Positions 10,553-23,185 of a DNA stretch of 64,000 nt are shown in pieces; the first letter of the stretch is position 1; every line of letters begins with the position of its first letter. The DNA is taken from NCBI RefSeq assembly GCF_011075055.1, contig NC_058151.1, forward strand, positions 5,846,251 to 5,910,250. Reading direction: 5' to 3'. The translations under genes were made by a program, and so were the position numbers. Below the pieces are notes generated by a model that saw only the letters and a program-made list of their open reading frames with translations, made no database searches and had not been told where the DNA came from. Origin of the DNA: Mangifera indica (Eukaryota > Streptophyta > Magnoliopsida > Sapindales > Anacardiaceae).

Positions 10553-11033
10553 AACCAAATTGCTTAAAAATTATGATTTGGTTTGGTTTATCTTGTAAAA
10601 TAGTTTGGTTTAAATTACAAAATTTTCAAGCCATTTTTTTAATTTGGGTTACAATTTGAATGATTTCAAACCAAATCAAACCATAAACTGTATTTTTAAA
10701 AAATATAAATATATAATTATATTTGACATAAGCAACTAGGTGTACAACTTGTTTTTTTATATTTATTTTTTCATTTTCTTTGCACGTATATTGTATATAT
10801 ATTTCATATTTATTTTACATGTTTATATTATGTTCTAGAAATTTATAATTCAATTAATTTTATTAAATAATATATATTTAAAAGTGAATGATTTTAACCG
10901 ATTCAAATATAATCCAAACTAGACCAAATTGTATTTTTTTTTTGTTTGGTTTGAAAATTATTCAAACCATTATTTTCAATTTAGTTTGAAAAACTTTCAA
11001 ACCACACCAAACTGAACTATGCACACCCTTAAC
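10553..11033. mobile_element. MITE-like segment rich in TTTGGTTT/AAACCAAA
   Basis: The left part repeats GATTTGGTTTGGTTTA and the right part repeats the inverse type (TTCAAACCATT, AAACCACACCAAACTG). The right end GCACACCCTTAAC resembles the terminus (in inverse, GGGTGTGC) of abundant plant hAT-like MITEs. The left terminus is not clear, so it may be truncated. Confidence 0.4.
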
Positions 11034-11610
11034 AAGATAGATGTCATAACCTGTGCGCTTGTGAAATTTTGCCTACACATGGCGTGTATGTTGAATACAT
11101 GACCATGCAAGGTGCCATGGGAGGAATTCATGACTTGTGAGTTGTGTAATTACACTAATGCATGGGGTGTGCACTCTCGTTTGCATGACTGTACGTGGTG
11201 TGTTTTCCCAAATTTTGTTGTGAAGCAAAAACACTAGAAAACCTTTGTATTCTAGTGACCCGTTGCTAAATAAGACAATATGGCATGAATGTATCTCTCA
11301 TTCCAACAACAACCCTCATTCACACACAACAATGCACAACGAAAGTGATTTTGTGCAACAATGCGAAATCAAGGCACACACTTAGATTTTTCACAAGTTA
11401 AATATACACAATTCACTCAACAGAATTAAAGAACATAACATTCAATAACTTAACAACACAATTTACATTTCATGATATCAAATAAATATAATATGATATA
11501 TTTATCAATCAATTACAAAATTTCATGCATTTGGTCCCAAAAATGCATGCAACATAATATTATTTAACAAAACCAAACAATCATATAATTTTGTAATATG
11601 ATCCTTAATC

Positions 11611-11625
11611 GTGTCTCTAATACCA
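11611..11625 (-). other. Degenerate tRNA-Met primer-binding site (- strand)
   Basis: Read on the - strand this is TGGTATTAGAGACAC, close to TGGTATCAGAGC. It sits one base beyond the end of LTR copy A, as expected for a - strand element. Confidence 0.45.
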
Positions 11626-11626
11626 T

Positions 11627-13160
11627 TGTTAGAATTTTATGGTGTAAAACAAACAAGTACAAAAAAAATATAATTTTAAAAATTACAAAATAAGCACAAA
11701 ACGCTATAAACCTAACCGAATCTGTTTATAGAAATTGTATTACAAACATGATTGATTTAAATACAACCATAGGGTGAACAAGGCCATACATATGTGGGTG
11801 ACTTCTTCATTTTTTATAGTGATAAAAGTTTTTGCAATCACTCCAAATTCAAGTATAGGGTCACACAATGGTATTCACATGAAGCATGAATGAATGAAGG
11901 CTCAAATAGACATAAAGTATCTGCTAGGATTTCCATGAATGGGCAAAGGGAGGTGTTTGAGACACATAAGCATGCTTAATATATATAGGACAAACAATTA
12001 TAGAATTATAAAATCGTGCCTCTTTGCATAAAGACCATGCATAACCATTTATGTAGATGCATGACCGTGCACTTAATGTTTATCTAATTTGTACAATCTA
12101 TAATTATTTAGATTTTAGGTCGGATAAGATCTATAGATAATCCTTATTCGAGTATAATGCACGCCTATGCATAGACCATGCACATTAATGCATAAGCCAA
12201 ATCATCCATATACAACTTTACCTTTATTCAATTGGATAAAGTCTAACCTTCACAATTTCTACCACATCTAAACACCTTAAGATTATTACAATTTGGTCCT
12301 TAAATGCAATTACTTGTACTTTCAGTCCAAAAGACTTCTCCAGACTTGAAATCATTTATCCGAATACCAAGCCAGATTTATCTTGAATAATCTTATGTCT
12401 CTGGAGTTTAATCAAATCCTATTGTATGTGATCGATTGTAATATCCTTGGTCCAATAGCTTGACCTAATGTGAAGATATTATCCACTTTGAACACACAAT
12501 CATTCATGGTTTTACTTTTAGGCTTTGCAACCAAAATGTGTCTTTACAACTTGAAAAGCTCACAAACTATTTAACTAGTTATATCATAGCATCCCTATGC
12601 GATATGTGATACACTTACAAATCCAACATCTAATTTATGCTTTATTGATATGAGATTTGTTTAGAGTTGTCATAGCCATAGGCTTTTCATTTGGTTTATA
12701 GTGGAAGGATTCATATCAAGCTCAAAACTTGATAATCATATGTACATAGACCAAGAATGACCTTTAGCAATATATCATGACCACTCAACTAACGAAGTGT
12801 CTGTAATTTACTTTGGACCGATTAGCAATACAATTACTCGTACAAATCAATTTTTTTGTCATACGACATCCCTTTAAGGCTAAAACACAAATTTGGTGTC
12901 TACCTCAATATGTCATCAATGTGCATGTTCTAACGTTTGTATAAATGATAAAAAAATATTAGATTAAACATCAACTCAATCCTATTATAGCCACAGATTT
13001 ATGTGGTTAGCGATGTTTATTAGTAAGCCTATTAGAGATATTTGTTCTCAAGTTTTAGAGTAATAAATCTTTTATTGATATACTATAGTATTTATATATA
13101 TCTTGATATGGTCAATCATCACCTTTTAAGTAATTATTCATTAAGGACTGATTTGGGATG
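11627..13160 (-). repeat. Copia-like LTR family, copy A (- strand, interrupted)
   Basis: This is a decayed LTR in - orientation. Its end on the - strand, ...TTCTAACA, is followed by a PBS-like site. Its body shares phrases with copies C and D, for example the gcatcatag / tatcatgacc block. The outer part is missing here and seems to continue at about 14880-15300, suggesting that copy B (13168-14828) was inserted into it. Boundaries are approximate. Confidence 0.45.
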
Positions 13161-13167
13161 GTGTTAA

Positions 13168-14828
13168 TGTTAGAGTGGTGCCTTAAAGCCAATTGTCATA
13201 AGTGTATTTTAATGTAATTTGTAATCATATTAATAATTAATAATTCATGGCAGTTATTTATCTCATGTTATTTGTACAATTAAATAAATGTCCTTAGAAT
13301 GATTAAAATATGACAAGGAGTTTAATGCATGCCAACTAATCCTTAAGACCCTATGTTCACATTAAGTGGTTATTCTTAAAATATTCATAGTTTTGATATT
13401 ATCTTGACTAAAAGCATGGATAATATAGATAGAAATATCATAGCGTTGAACAACCCTATCAAAAGATGGTAATAACTCTTATGTGTCAAAGTTGTTTGGT
13501 GTAACATACGACTTTGCATTGTAGAAATATCTACTAGACAAACCTACCAAGATGATTTCATATAGATGGTTACTTTAGTGTCAATGAAATAAATCCCCTT
13601 AAAGAATAAAAGTACATGTGATTTTTAGATTAATATTACTGGATCACCTTGTATAAAAATCAAAGTAGTTTAACACCAGTCTAACATAGTTCTTATAAAT
13701 GGTTCCAAAAAGGTGGTGATTAGTTATATCAAGATATATATGAAGCTTATAATGGATCAATAGAGGATTTGTCACTTTCGAGTATAAGAGTTGATATTTT
13801 AGATAGGTTCACTGACAAATGATAACAATCACTTAAATATGTAGTCATACTGGGATTGAATTGGTGTTCAATCCAATATTATTCAATCATTAATAAAAGT
13901 TAGTCCATGTATATCGAGGGTTCACAAAGGGAGACATTAAATCTATACTACAACCTTGAAAAAATGTAGTATGGTGAAATAATCAAATTGCATGAGTAAC
14001 CATATCATTAACAAGTTAAGTGTCAATCGTCAACACTTTATTAGTCAAGTGGCTATGATGTCTTGCTAAAGACTAATCTCGGTCTATGTTTGGATGGTTG
14101 CCAGGTCAAGAGAACATGATTTCATCCTTCGTGGACCTATCAAAGAGTCGATAAGTCACACACAATAAAAGTTAATCGTACTTTAAAGGTATAAAATTAT
14201 TCAAGATGAATCTGATTTGAAATCTAGACAAACAGTTTTAAGTTATGAGATGTTTTTAGGCTCAAAGTGAAATTTATTACACCTACGGATCAATGTGTAA
14301 TAATCCTAAGGTTTTGGAGTATGAGTGGAATTGTGGAATTTTAGGTTTATACAATTAGATAAAGATATTGCCTGAAAGGATAACTTTGGCTTATGCACAA
14401 CTGTGCATGGATCATGCATAATTGTAGTCCTTAGTAGCCCTAAAATCTAGATATATCACGGATTGTATGAAATATGGATAGGATGATGTACGAACATACA
14501 TGGTCAATGCACGACCATACACGCCATCTATATATATAGACACAATTTCACAATTTTATACTTTTTTTGCCAAAAACACATTACATATGCTAATACACAA
14601 GCACCTATTACCTGTACATAACATTTTTATAGACAATAAATGTGCGTTTTAGCCTTCTTTTGTTTGTGCTTCATGTGGATACTGAGGTGTGTTCCTAAGT
14701 TTGGATCGATGCATACATTGGCACATTCCAATAACCTGTGAAAAATGAAAAAGCCTTTAAACACATGCATAAATTCTTAAAAACTCCATATGTTTGGTTT
14801 GTCATGTTTGTGAAACAGTTGCCTAACA
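13168..14828 (+). repeat. Copia-like LTR family, copy B (+ strand)
   Basis: It begins TGTTAGAGTGGTGCCTTAAAG, matching the inverse of copy D's outer end (GGGCACTACCCTAACA). It ends GCCTAACA, followed by ATGAGATCTTAAGCAG, a badly worn PBS. The body parallels copy E, including TGTAACATACGACTTTG-like and TAGTGTCAATGAAA-like phrases. Probably a solo LTR or an LTR plus a short leader. Confidence 0.45.
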
Positions 14829-14879
14829 ATGAGATCTTAAGCAGTGTTTATGGTTTTGTATGATGTTTGAAAATTTTTA

Positions 14880-15300
14880 ATCACTATTCCATTATTGTAA
14901 AAGGACATAAACATTACAATCAAATCATATCAATCCTTGTATAAGATGGTCAAATGATCTCAAATTGAAGGATTATATGTGACATCATTTGCTAAAAAGA
15001 TATATTTCATAGACATTAGAGCAATCATCCATATTGAATCCTTTTGATGGGTTTATTCGATGAACATGGTTACAATGTGCACTCATATATTGCACCAAGC
15101 TTTCTATAAACAACTTTGACACGTGAAATTTGTCATCACCTTTCTGTGAGTTCATTCACCATTATGATAGTTTTTACTATATTATTTGTGTCTTTAGTAA
15201 AAATAATTTTAGAATTATGGACGTTTCTAGAACAATTGTTTAAACAAAGATTCAGATACCATCACTCAATAATTTAACATAGTTTATGTTGTACATGATA
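14880..15300 (-). repeat. Displaced outer part of LTR copy A
   Basis: The words cattacaatcaaatcatatc, gatatatttcatagacatta and the following block match the outer portion of copies C (about 16590-16900) and D (about 48600-48850) in the same - orientation. This supports copy A having been split by copy B. Confidence 0.4.
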
Positions 15301-15419
15301 CTTAACAATTTTGGTCTTGATTAATCTGATTACATGCATTCAACATATAAAATTAATCAAAACAATCTAGCAAGTATATATTTTTATGAAAATATGCTAA
15401 ATAGTGTCTTTGATACCAC

Positions 15420-17123
15420 TGTAGGGTTTTCAAGGTGTCGGTGATTAGTACTATAGTAGAATTAAAAATTTTAAAAATAAAAAATCCCAAAACTTTAACT
15501 AGGATACCTGTTTTAAACATACAATCATGAACATACAAAACATGCATGGGGTGTTTTAAACTTTATACCTACGCTGGTGGCTCCCCCAAATCTTTATGTA
15601 GCTTGAGATTAAACGTTATTCAACTCTTGAGAAGCAACACCTTGATATCCATGCGAAATAGGAACGTGAAAAGGGTAATCTAGGGAGAAGGTTATTAGGT
15701 CGTTTTTACTGGATTATTTGTGTTCACGGGAAGAAGGAGAGAAAATAAAAAAACTTGTGGCTAGGGTTTTTTTTATGTATATATTCTTATTTTTCTTTGA
15801 TTTTAATGCATTTTAAATATGTGCAGGTGTTTGAGTACAACAAGGATTTCATCCAGACTTGGCACCTCAACATACATGTATGGCTGGCATATAAACATGC
15901 ACAATCGGCACGTTTCATAACATGCATAAGTGGTACAAAAGTATGCCACTTGGTATGTTTTTAAGGCATGCATGTGTGGCACACAAGTGTACTACTCGAC
16001 ATGCACTTTGGCCTTACACGACTGGACACAAATTTGTCTAGCTGTACCATGCCTTTTACACCAACGTTTTCCTTGGTCAAAACATGGTCAATTGAATTTT
16101 CTTTTTCCCTAAACACTAGAATTAACATCAAATAATCCCCCCTCTGACTTCAAATCAACCCCTATATGTATGTGACCCCATAAGCTCTCTATCAAACTAA
16201 TAGTGTTTGAATTCAAGTTAAATTTAGACATAGACCAAAATTGGTCTTTAACAAAGCATCATAGCTACCTGCATGACAGAGTGTCAACAAACATCTTTTA
16301 ACCTTTTACAACATCACAATTACGTATAATTCAATCCTTTCATTAACCAATATCTTTTAAGGTTGAGACATAAAAAAATGTCTATCTTACTAGTTCTTCA
16401 ATATAAACTGATACACATTAATGATTAACATGGATTAGGCTACTATTTCATTCTACTATAGCCACAAGTTGTCATAAATATCATTTAGCATTCTCATGTG
16501 AGATATCTTTCCTTATGCTCAAGAATAAGAAGCCTCCATGTATCTAACAATATGATAGATTACTCCCTTTATAGTTGCTTTAATTATGGCGACACGTTAG
16601 ATAATGTCAAACTATATCAATCCTTACACTAGATGATCTAGTTGCCTCAAATCAAGGATTACATGCACCCATCGTGTTCAAAGAATTTATTCCATAGACA
16701 TTAGAGCATTCATCCATATTAATATCCTTTGTCGAGTTAGTTCGATGAACACGTCTACAATATACACCCATGTGTTACACCAAGTTGTCTACAATAATTT
16801 CAATATGTGAGAACTATTACCACTTTTGGTGGAGTCGCTTAATACTATGATAATCACATCATTATTACACGTGCCATTATTCATTGTAATGTTGAGATTA
16901 CAGAAATTTCTAAAATGGCCACTAAAAGTGTATATAGAGTTTGTTACGATCAGTCTTACGATCCCTTTGTCATAGATTTACAATTCTAAGGTCATGTTAT
17001 TCGCATGATCATATAAATAGACAACATATGAATTGAATGACAATAAGTCCTTTATTAATTGTTAATATAAAATTACATTCACAAATACCAAATTTAATTA
17101 ACTCTAAGGTACTTATTCTAATA
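15420..17123 (-). repeat. Copia-like LTR family, copy C (- strand) with PBS at 15406-15418
   Basis: On the - strand it starts TATTAGAATAAGTACC (a worn form of TGTTAGGGTAGTGCC), ends AACCCTACA, and is followed by TGGTATCAAAGAC, a near-canonical initiator-Met PBS. The length is about 1.7 kb. Small open frames inside it are not genes. Confidence 0.5.
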
Positions 17124-19540
17124 GTTATTTCACGTGATAAGGTTTTAAAGTTTTTCTAGGGCATGCATGTACATGTGAATGGTTTTTTTAGGGTGCATGT
17201 GAGGACATAAAGGTTAGTTTAGAAACGCATTTGTGTGTGAAGGCATTTATGAAGCAAAAATGAGTGTATCAACTATTTATAATGGTGTAAGGTAACGTGT
17301 GAAACATAATAAGGACATGTGATCATTGTAATTAAAATCACATTAAAGGTTTAGGGATGCATGTTACAACACATTAAAGACAAATAATAACTCATGACGT
17401 GCATTAAGGACTTAGGGAAGCACGTGAATAGCTTGGGGTGGCATATAAAGGCATGTGAGGCACTTGTAGGCCTTCATTGATGGTGAATTTAATTTTTTAG
17501 ATTAAATATTGTGGTATAAAGTACTCTCCCACTATTAGGATTAATAAATTTAATTACCAATTTTGTCATGTGTGATTAAGTTACCATACTAGGTTAAAAT
17601 TATTGTTCACTAGATTAGATGCAATAGTTACAAGGAAGAATGTTAAAGACAATAAGGTATTGCATCTTATAAAATTATAATTAAGATAATAATATTTAAT
17701 GTCATTGGAATAATTTTGCGAGTTTTCGTGATGTTTATCATCAAAGCAGTACATTATTAAAGCTTACAAAATTTTCCATTAGGTAATAATACATTATTTA
17801 GTTTTTAATGCATAAGGTTAATTATAAAAATGCATTAGTCGTGGAGAACTCAATACAACCAAAGATAATTGAGCTTATTCAATTGACATGTGCTTTCCTT
17901 TTAAATATAAAAGAAACAATGGTTTAGGAAGTTTTATCTGCTCAAAGGTGATTTTTTTTTTTTTAAAACCATATATTCTAAAAATCCTCGTAGGAGAAAT
18001 AACCTTTTGCTTGCGATCCTAATAGCATGTTATTTTCTTTTTCCAAAGGTGATTTAATGATGATGCACCAAAAATCCTTATAAGGTGTGGCTTATACGAT
18101 TTTAAAGTTAATTCAATTATTGTCTAATATAGATTGGTTGGAATAATTAATTAAGATTGTCGTAGATAATTCAATGTTGCATCTTATGAAATATTAATTT
18201 TGGTAATATTATTTAGTCTTGATAGAAATAATTGTAAGTTGTCTAAATGTTTAATCGTCAAAGTTGTCTGAATGTTTAAAAATTCATTAAAGCTTGTGAT
18301 ATTTTTATATTTGATGAATGAGATATTCTTCAATTTGATGCATACAATTTCCTACCCAAAAGTGGTTATTGTGTGTGTTAAAATTGATGGTTGCATGAGG
18401 TGTTTGTTGAATTATATTGATTGTGAAAATTTCAATTCACCCAAAGGTGGTTGTGATTTTTCAGTTGATATATATTTTTTTTCTAGTGTGAAAAAAAGCA
18501 ATTTCTAGGAGGTTTATCTGCTTAAAGGTGATAAATTTTCCAAAAGTTATTTATTCTTATTATTTATGACCTTATACTTGAGAACCCTAATTACATGTCG
18601 TATTCTTTACCCAAAAGTGATTATAAGATTATGCGGTTGGAACTTTTGTGGATAATAGCTTATAAGGTTTTCAAATTATTTATTACCAATAATATTGCTT
18701 ATTACATCTCATTTTAATAAAATCCATTATTGTGAACAATAATAATAATGTCACAATAGAGGTTTTGATTAGCTATAACTTTAAAGAGTCAGTGATAAGA
18801 TTTGAATTTGCACAATTGATTAAGGTTGTTTGCCATAAAGAATCTATTATTGATCACCTCATTAGAGGTTTACCTTTAACCATAATTGTTAAAAAGTTTG
18901 TCACTAAGTTTACTCAAATATCTCACAATATTGGAGACATTAGTTTAATGAGTGGTGTGAATCTGACAAGGTATGATAGTCAAAACCTGATTCAATGTAA
19001 CTGTAGCATAGCTTACCCTATTGAAAGCTATCATTTAGGAAGGCTTCTAGAGTGTAAAACCAGGTCACGTTGAAAAGTAATCTCAATAATTTTACGAATT
19101 CAAATTGCATAGCGATCTAAATATTTCTATAACTCTAAAGAATCTAATTAAGTATTTTATATCCTATATGCAAACCCTAGAATTATGGTTGATTGATTTA
19201 TTTTATTGGGTTTATACAAAATAAATCTTGCAACTTGCTCTTTAATTCTACTTCAAAAGATAGTGTTGACCTTGATGATGTATTTTCAATTTCACTGAAA
19301 AAAATAAAAAAGAAAATAAGCGTCGCAATTTATAAATTAATAACTGAATCTTTAAATATTAGTATAATATATGATTCTATACTGGGAAAAATTTAAATGG
19401 ATAATTAAATTAGTATCATTTGAAATGTTGTTGCAAAAATCCATTAGTTTCAAACTTCAAATATGGTAAAAGAAACATAATTAATTTTGACACTTAATTT
19501 TATAATTAGATTAGCAATTTACTAGATATTTTTTGAAGTA
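17124..19540. other. Probable decayed retroelement leader with CAAAGGTGA motif
   Basis: No intact gene. The motif C(C/T)AAA(A/G)GTG(A/G)T recurs at about 17944, 18043, 18355, 18438, 18518 and 18610, usually after TTATCTGC or ACC. From memory, such repeated phrases occur in leaders of some plant Copia elements; this is not verified. An open frame at 18732-19073 (113 codons) is not recognisable as any domain. Confidence 0.3.
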
Positions 19541-19629
19541 GGGATGACAACGGAGAAGGGTGGCCAAGGAATCTCAATCTCCATCCCCACAGAGGATATC
19601 ATTCCCACCCTTATTATGAGAATGAAAAT

Positions 19630-22344
19630 TGATGGACCCCTAAGTGTTTTGATGATGATTAAAAAAAGACATAAGTTAGAATATCTAACAAGTCCACGAA
19701 ATGTGTTAAAACATTACAATGATAGACAAATTGTGAAAAAATGTAGGAACTAAAGGATGAATGATCGATAGTTATGTATGAATAACTAGGACAAGGCTAA
19801 ATTCTTCTTGGTAGCCAACTCATGCACTGCTTTTTCATAAGACCGTTCATGCCTCTGAAGTTTCGGAAGAATTCCATTTGGCATGTACCAACCATTACAA
19901 AGAGAGTGCAAACTGTTCCATACAAATTTTAGGTACAAAACAAGTTTTTTGCTTAATACAGTGATCACTCCTTCTAAAGTCAAAGTAAAAAAAAAAGAGA
20001 AATCAAAGTAAATATTGTTCATGTAGACGCTTAGACTATTCACAATGCAAAATTTGTTTGGCATGTTAGTCGCTTATCAACTTGCTCACTCCTTTGTTCA
20101 CACTTATGGAATTTTGAAGAATTAGACATCAAGGCCATGAACGACTGATACATTCAAATGTACCGATCAGTACCTAGTGGCGAATGCATTTATTGTTGAC
20201 CATTAGAAACTCTGACTGAGATTGACCACACACTGAAATTACTGGTATTGACCATTCCCTAGAGTAGTCCAGCCTATTCACGCGCCATTTTTTAGAGAAA
20301 AACCTCTTTCTTCATTTCCAATGGGAAACTTTTTATAGATAATGGCCTTATTCCATTTCAAGCAATATTTTCTCTATAAAAAGAGCAAGAAACAAAGAAA
20401 GAAGGGTCAGAAAAACATATTGAACATTATTTCATACTAATTCTTTTCTCTATCACTCTCATAAAGCATTCATTGAAATTCCTTGAGAGACTAAGTGTAC
20501 TAAATTTCTATTGTTAGCCTTGGAGAGGCAGTTTGATACCCAAACTCTTTGTAATCAAACTCTTAAGGGTGTAATCCTGAAGAACTAGTGTATTAGGCAT
20601 GATAACGTTATTAATTGTTGTTATTTTGATTTTTAATTCTCTTATGTTGTGTGAAAATTTAATTCAATCTAATAAAATTATTTATCTTTTGCACTTAGGA
20701 AGCTTTGAATATTTTTGGAGTGAAGTTTGGGCCAAGAAGACTAAAATTGGAGCAGACTTACTAGTTAACAAAATCTGTGATGCTGACTAAGCGTGGGTAC
20801 GTGAAATGACAATATGCAGATTTTGAAAATTAAATTTGGATGTCCGGATCAGTTGAGATATTCTAGAAAAGTCAAGATTTGCTTCCTAGAAAATGGATAA
20901 TTATTAGCTGAAAAGAGGATTATTTTAGATAGATAAGGAAAAATATTTTTAGGGGAAGAATATATATTAAAATATATATCTTTTCCTTTCTTTTTGGGGA
21001 AGATGTATATCACAATTACTTTGCTGGATTAGGAGATTATTATCACCTTCTATTTTTGGATTTGAGTGGGGGAGGGGGGGGGGGGGGGAAGAAAATATAT
21101 ATATATACACACTTTTATTTTGCTGGGAAAAATAATCATTGTAATTGGCAGAAACATTTTCTAGAATTTTGGCTAGCTTAAGATGGTTTACAGTGGCTAA
21201 ACCCTTTTTTGTTGGTTGAAGAGATTTGAAACCATGGAACTACAAGTTGTGAGATTAATTTTTGTGAGATTAATGCATCTTTTTAATTATTCAAGTATTG
21301 ATTATTTTCCTAGATTATTTATTATGATTGTATTAGTTGATTGCTAAGGCGTACAATTAGTTTATTGATTAATAAGACCTAATGCTAGTTTAGATGCTGA
21401 ATCCGTAATTGTTCAATCCATCTAATCAAAGTAGCAACTGGGATGTATTGTTTGTTGCATCAAAAACTGTAATTCCTAAAGAAAATATTCAACTAGATTA
21501 AATGCAACATCGTACGCTTGTGTGTCTTGTTTCGTTGGGCTTTCTAATTATTAATGCTATTGTTTAATTAAATTTGAGATCGTATCCGAATTGTTAATCA
21601 ATAAAAGTTAACTGAAATACATGTTTTTGGTTAACTAATCGTAAGGAAAGACTGGTAATTAATACTATAACGAATATTTGAATAATTAATTTGATATTTT
21701 TGGTTATCGATGATCAATCGTAGTTTTAATAGTGTATGTGACCATAGACCAAGGTTTGTTTAATTGATTATTTGTTTTAGATTACTTTGCTGAACTTTTA
21801 TTTATTTACTATTTTTAATTATAATTCACATTCAATTCAAAACCCTTCCTTATTTCTTTGTTTTGATTGATTTGTGACGATGTATTAATTAAAACTCTTC
21901 AAGGGAATGATCCCTAATTTTCTTTATTACATTTTTATTGTAGGAATTTAGGATTTTAATTTAGAAGTCGATGACAACACTTACCAAGGTGCAATCTCGG
22001 ACAAACTACATGAAAAGATTATTTAAGAGATAGTGAAACTCCAAGATGGTTGACTTGGAGAAGTGGATATAGGAGGCTGGCAAGAGAAAACTCTGAACCA
22101 CTATAAATTGAGCCCTTCTTAACTCTTTTCTTTATATTTGCCTTTAATTGATTACCTATCATTTATTGCTTAATACTAATTGCTAAGTTTGCATTAATTG
22201 TGTACTTCCATTAAATTAGTTGTGTTCATTTATTTTGGTTTGTCTTCATCTCAAATCAATTTGAAGTGCTTCAAAGGAGTATATTTTTAAAGAACCTATT
22301 CACTTCCCTCTAAGTTCCTTTTAGCTATTCACAAAGGTTTTACA
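19630..22344 (+). repeat. Solo-LTR-like insertion, 2.7 kb, with 5-bp target duplication
   Basis: It starts TGATGGACCCCTAAG and ends GGTTTTACA, so it has TG...CA ends. The pentamer AAAAT flanks both sides (19625-19629 and 22345-22349). A TATA-like ctataaaaag lies at about 20376, followed by U5-like text. No PBS, gag or pol was found inside, and the start is not repeated internally. This fits a long solo LTR, or an LTR with a further insertion in it, because 2.7 kb is long for an LTR. Open frames in it (19544-19753, 19786-20064, 20599-20790) are not genes. Confidence 0.5.
21068..21088. repeat. Poly-G tract
   Basis: A run of five G, one A and about fifteen G, followed by AT repeats. It is unusual in this AT-rich window. 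It could form a G-quadruplex or be a length-variable sequencing problem. Confidence 0.85.
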
Positions 22345-22710
22345 AAAATTATTCCTCATTCCCTCTCCACAGACAAAAATCTCCTCCCTAAACTCTTTAA
22401 ACACAATATAAATATATTAAATAACAAAATTAACTAAAATTAAAATCAATCTACTATTTTAAATATCATAGATATTATATATTAACTATTTTAATATGCA
22501 CAACAAAAATATAAATAAATTCGAAAAACATAAATAATATAAAATTATAAAGATATATTAATATTTTAAATAAATATATTAATATAAAAAGAGTGGGGAT
22601 GAGGACGGGGATGAGGACAGGGTAGAGAGGGAACACATGTATCCTCATCCTTGGTCTGTCCTCAATTGTAGAGTTATTTTTCATCATTGTCCTCATTTCT
22701 ATTGGGAAAT

Positions 22711-23154
22711 CTTTTTCCCATTAGGGTTAAAAAGGGTCAAGAATCCTAAATTCAAATCGAAATTGTCACTCTACGTTAAAGCCACATATTAGTTGCACTA
22801 TACACTTTCTATTTAATTTCGTCTCTCGATTTGTGTATGTTTTTATCTAATCATAATGAGAAATCATGCTTGATAGAAATATGTGTAATATATTTATTTT
22901 ATAGTATCACTATTAGAAGATGAATAAAATCATAAAGAACAAGAGGTTCATTAGAACAAAAAATATATATATCTATACATAACCAAGTATGTGTTCCATC
23001 AAGCATGTCTTAATCGACAATCTATTACAGGTTGCACACTACTATTACTCCCTTGAAATGTTCAAAGATTTTCCTCTAAATAATATAATTTGGTTTTAAA
23101 ATATGCAAACTCAAAATCCCAAAATACATGAGCATGATAGAGATGTAAAAGACT

Positions 23155-23185
<31 letters not shown>

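Larger units (their letters stand above)
19541..22710. mobile_element. MITE (GGGATGACAACGG type) split by an LTR insertion
   Basis: The left piece (19541-19629) starts GGGATGACAACGGAGAAGGG and contains CTCCATCCCCA. The right piece (22345 to about 22710) carries the inverse type, GGGGATGAGGACGGGGATG, and ends near ATTGTCCTCATTT. The two join cleanly once the LTR-like insert at 19630-22344 is removed. No coding capacity. Confidence 0.5.

Noticed and set aside
18732..19073. 113-codon frame with a weakly gag-like stretch
   Set aside because: The similarity to Copia gag was too vague to call; kept as part of an unassigned leader-like region.
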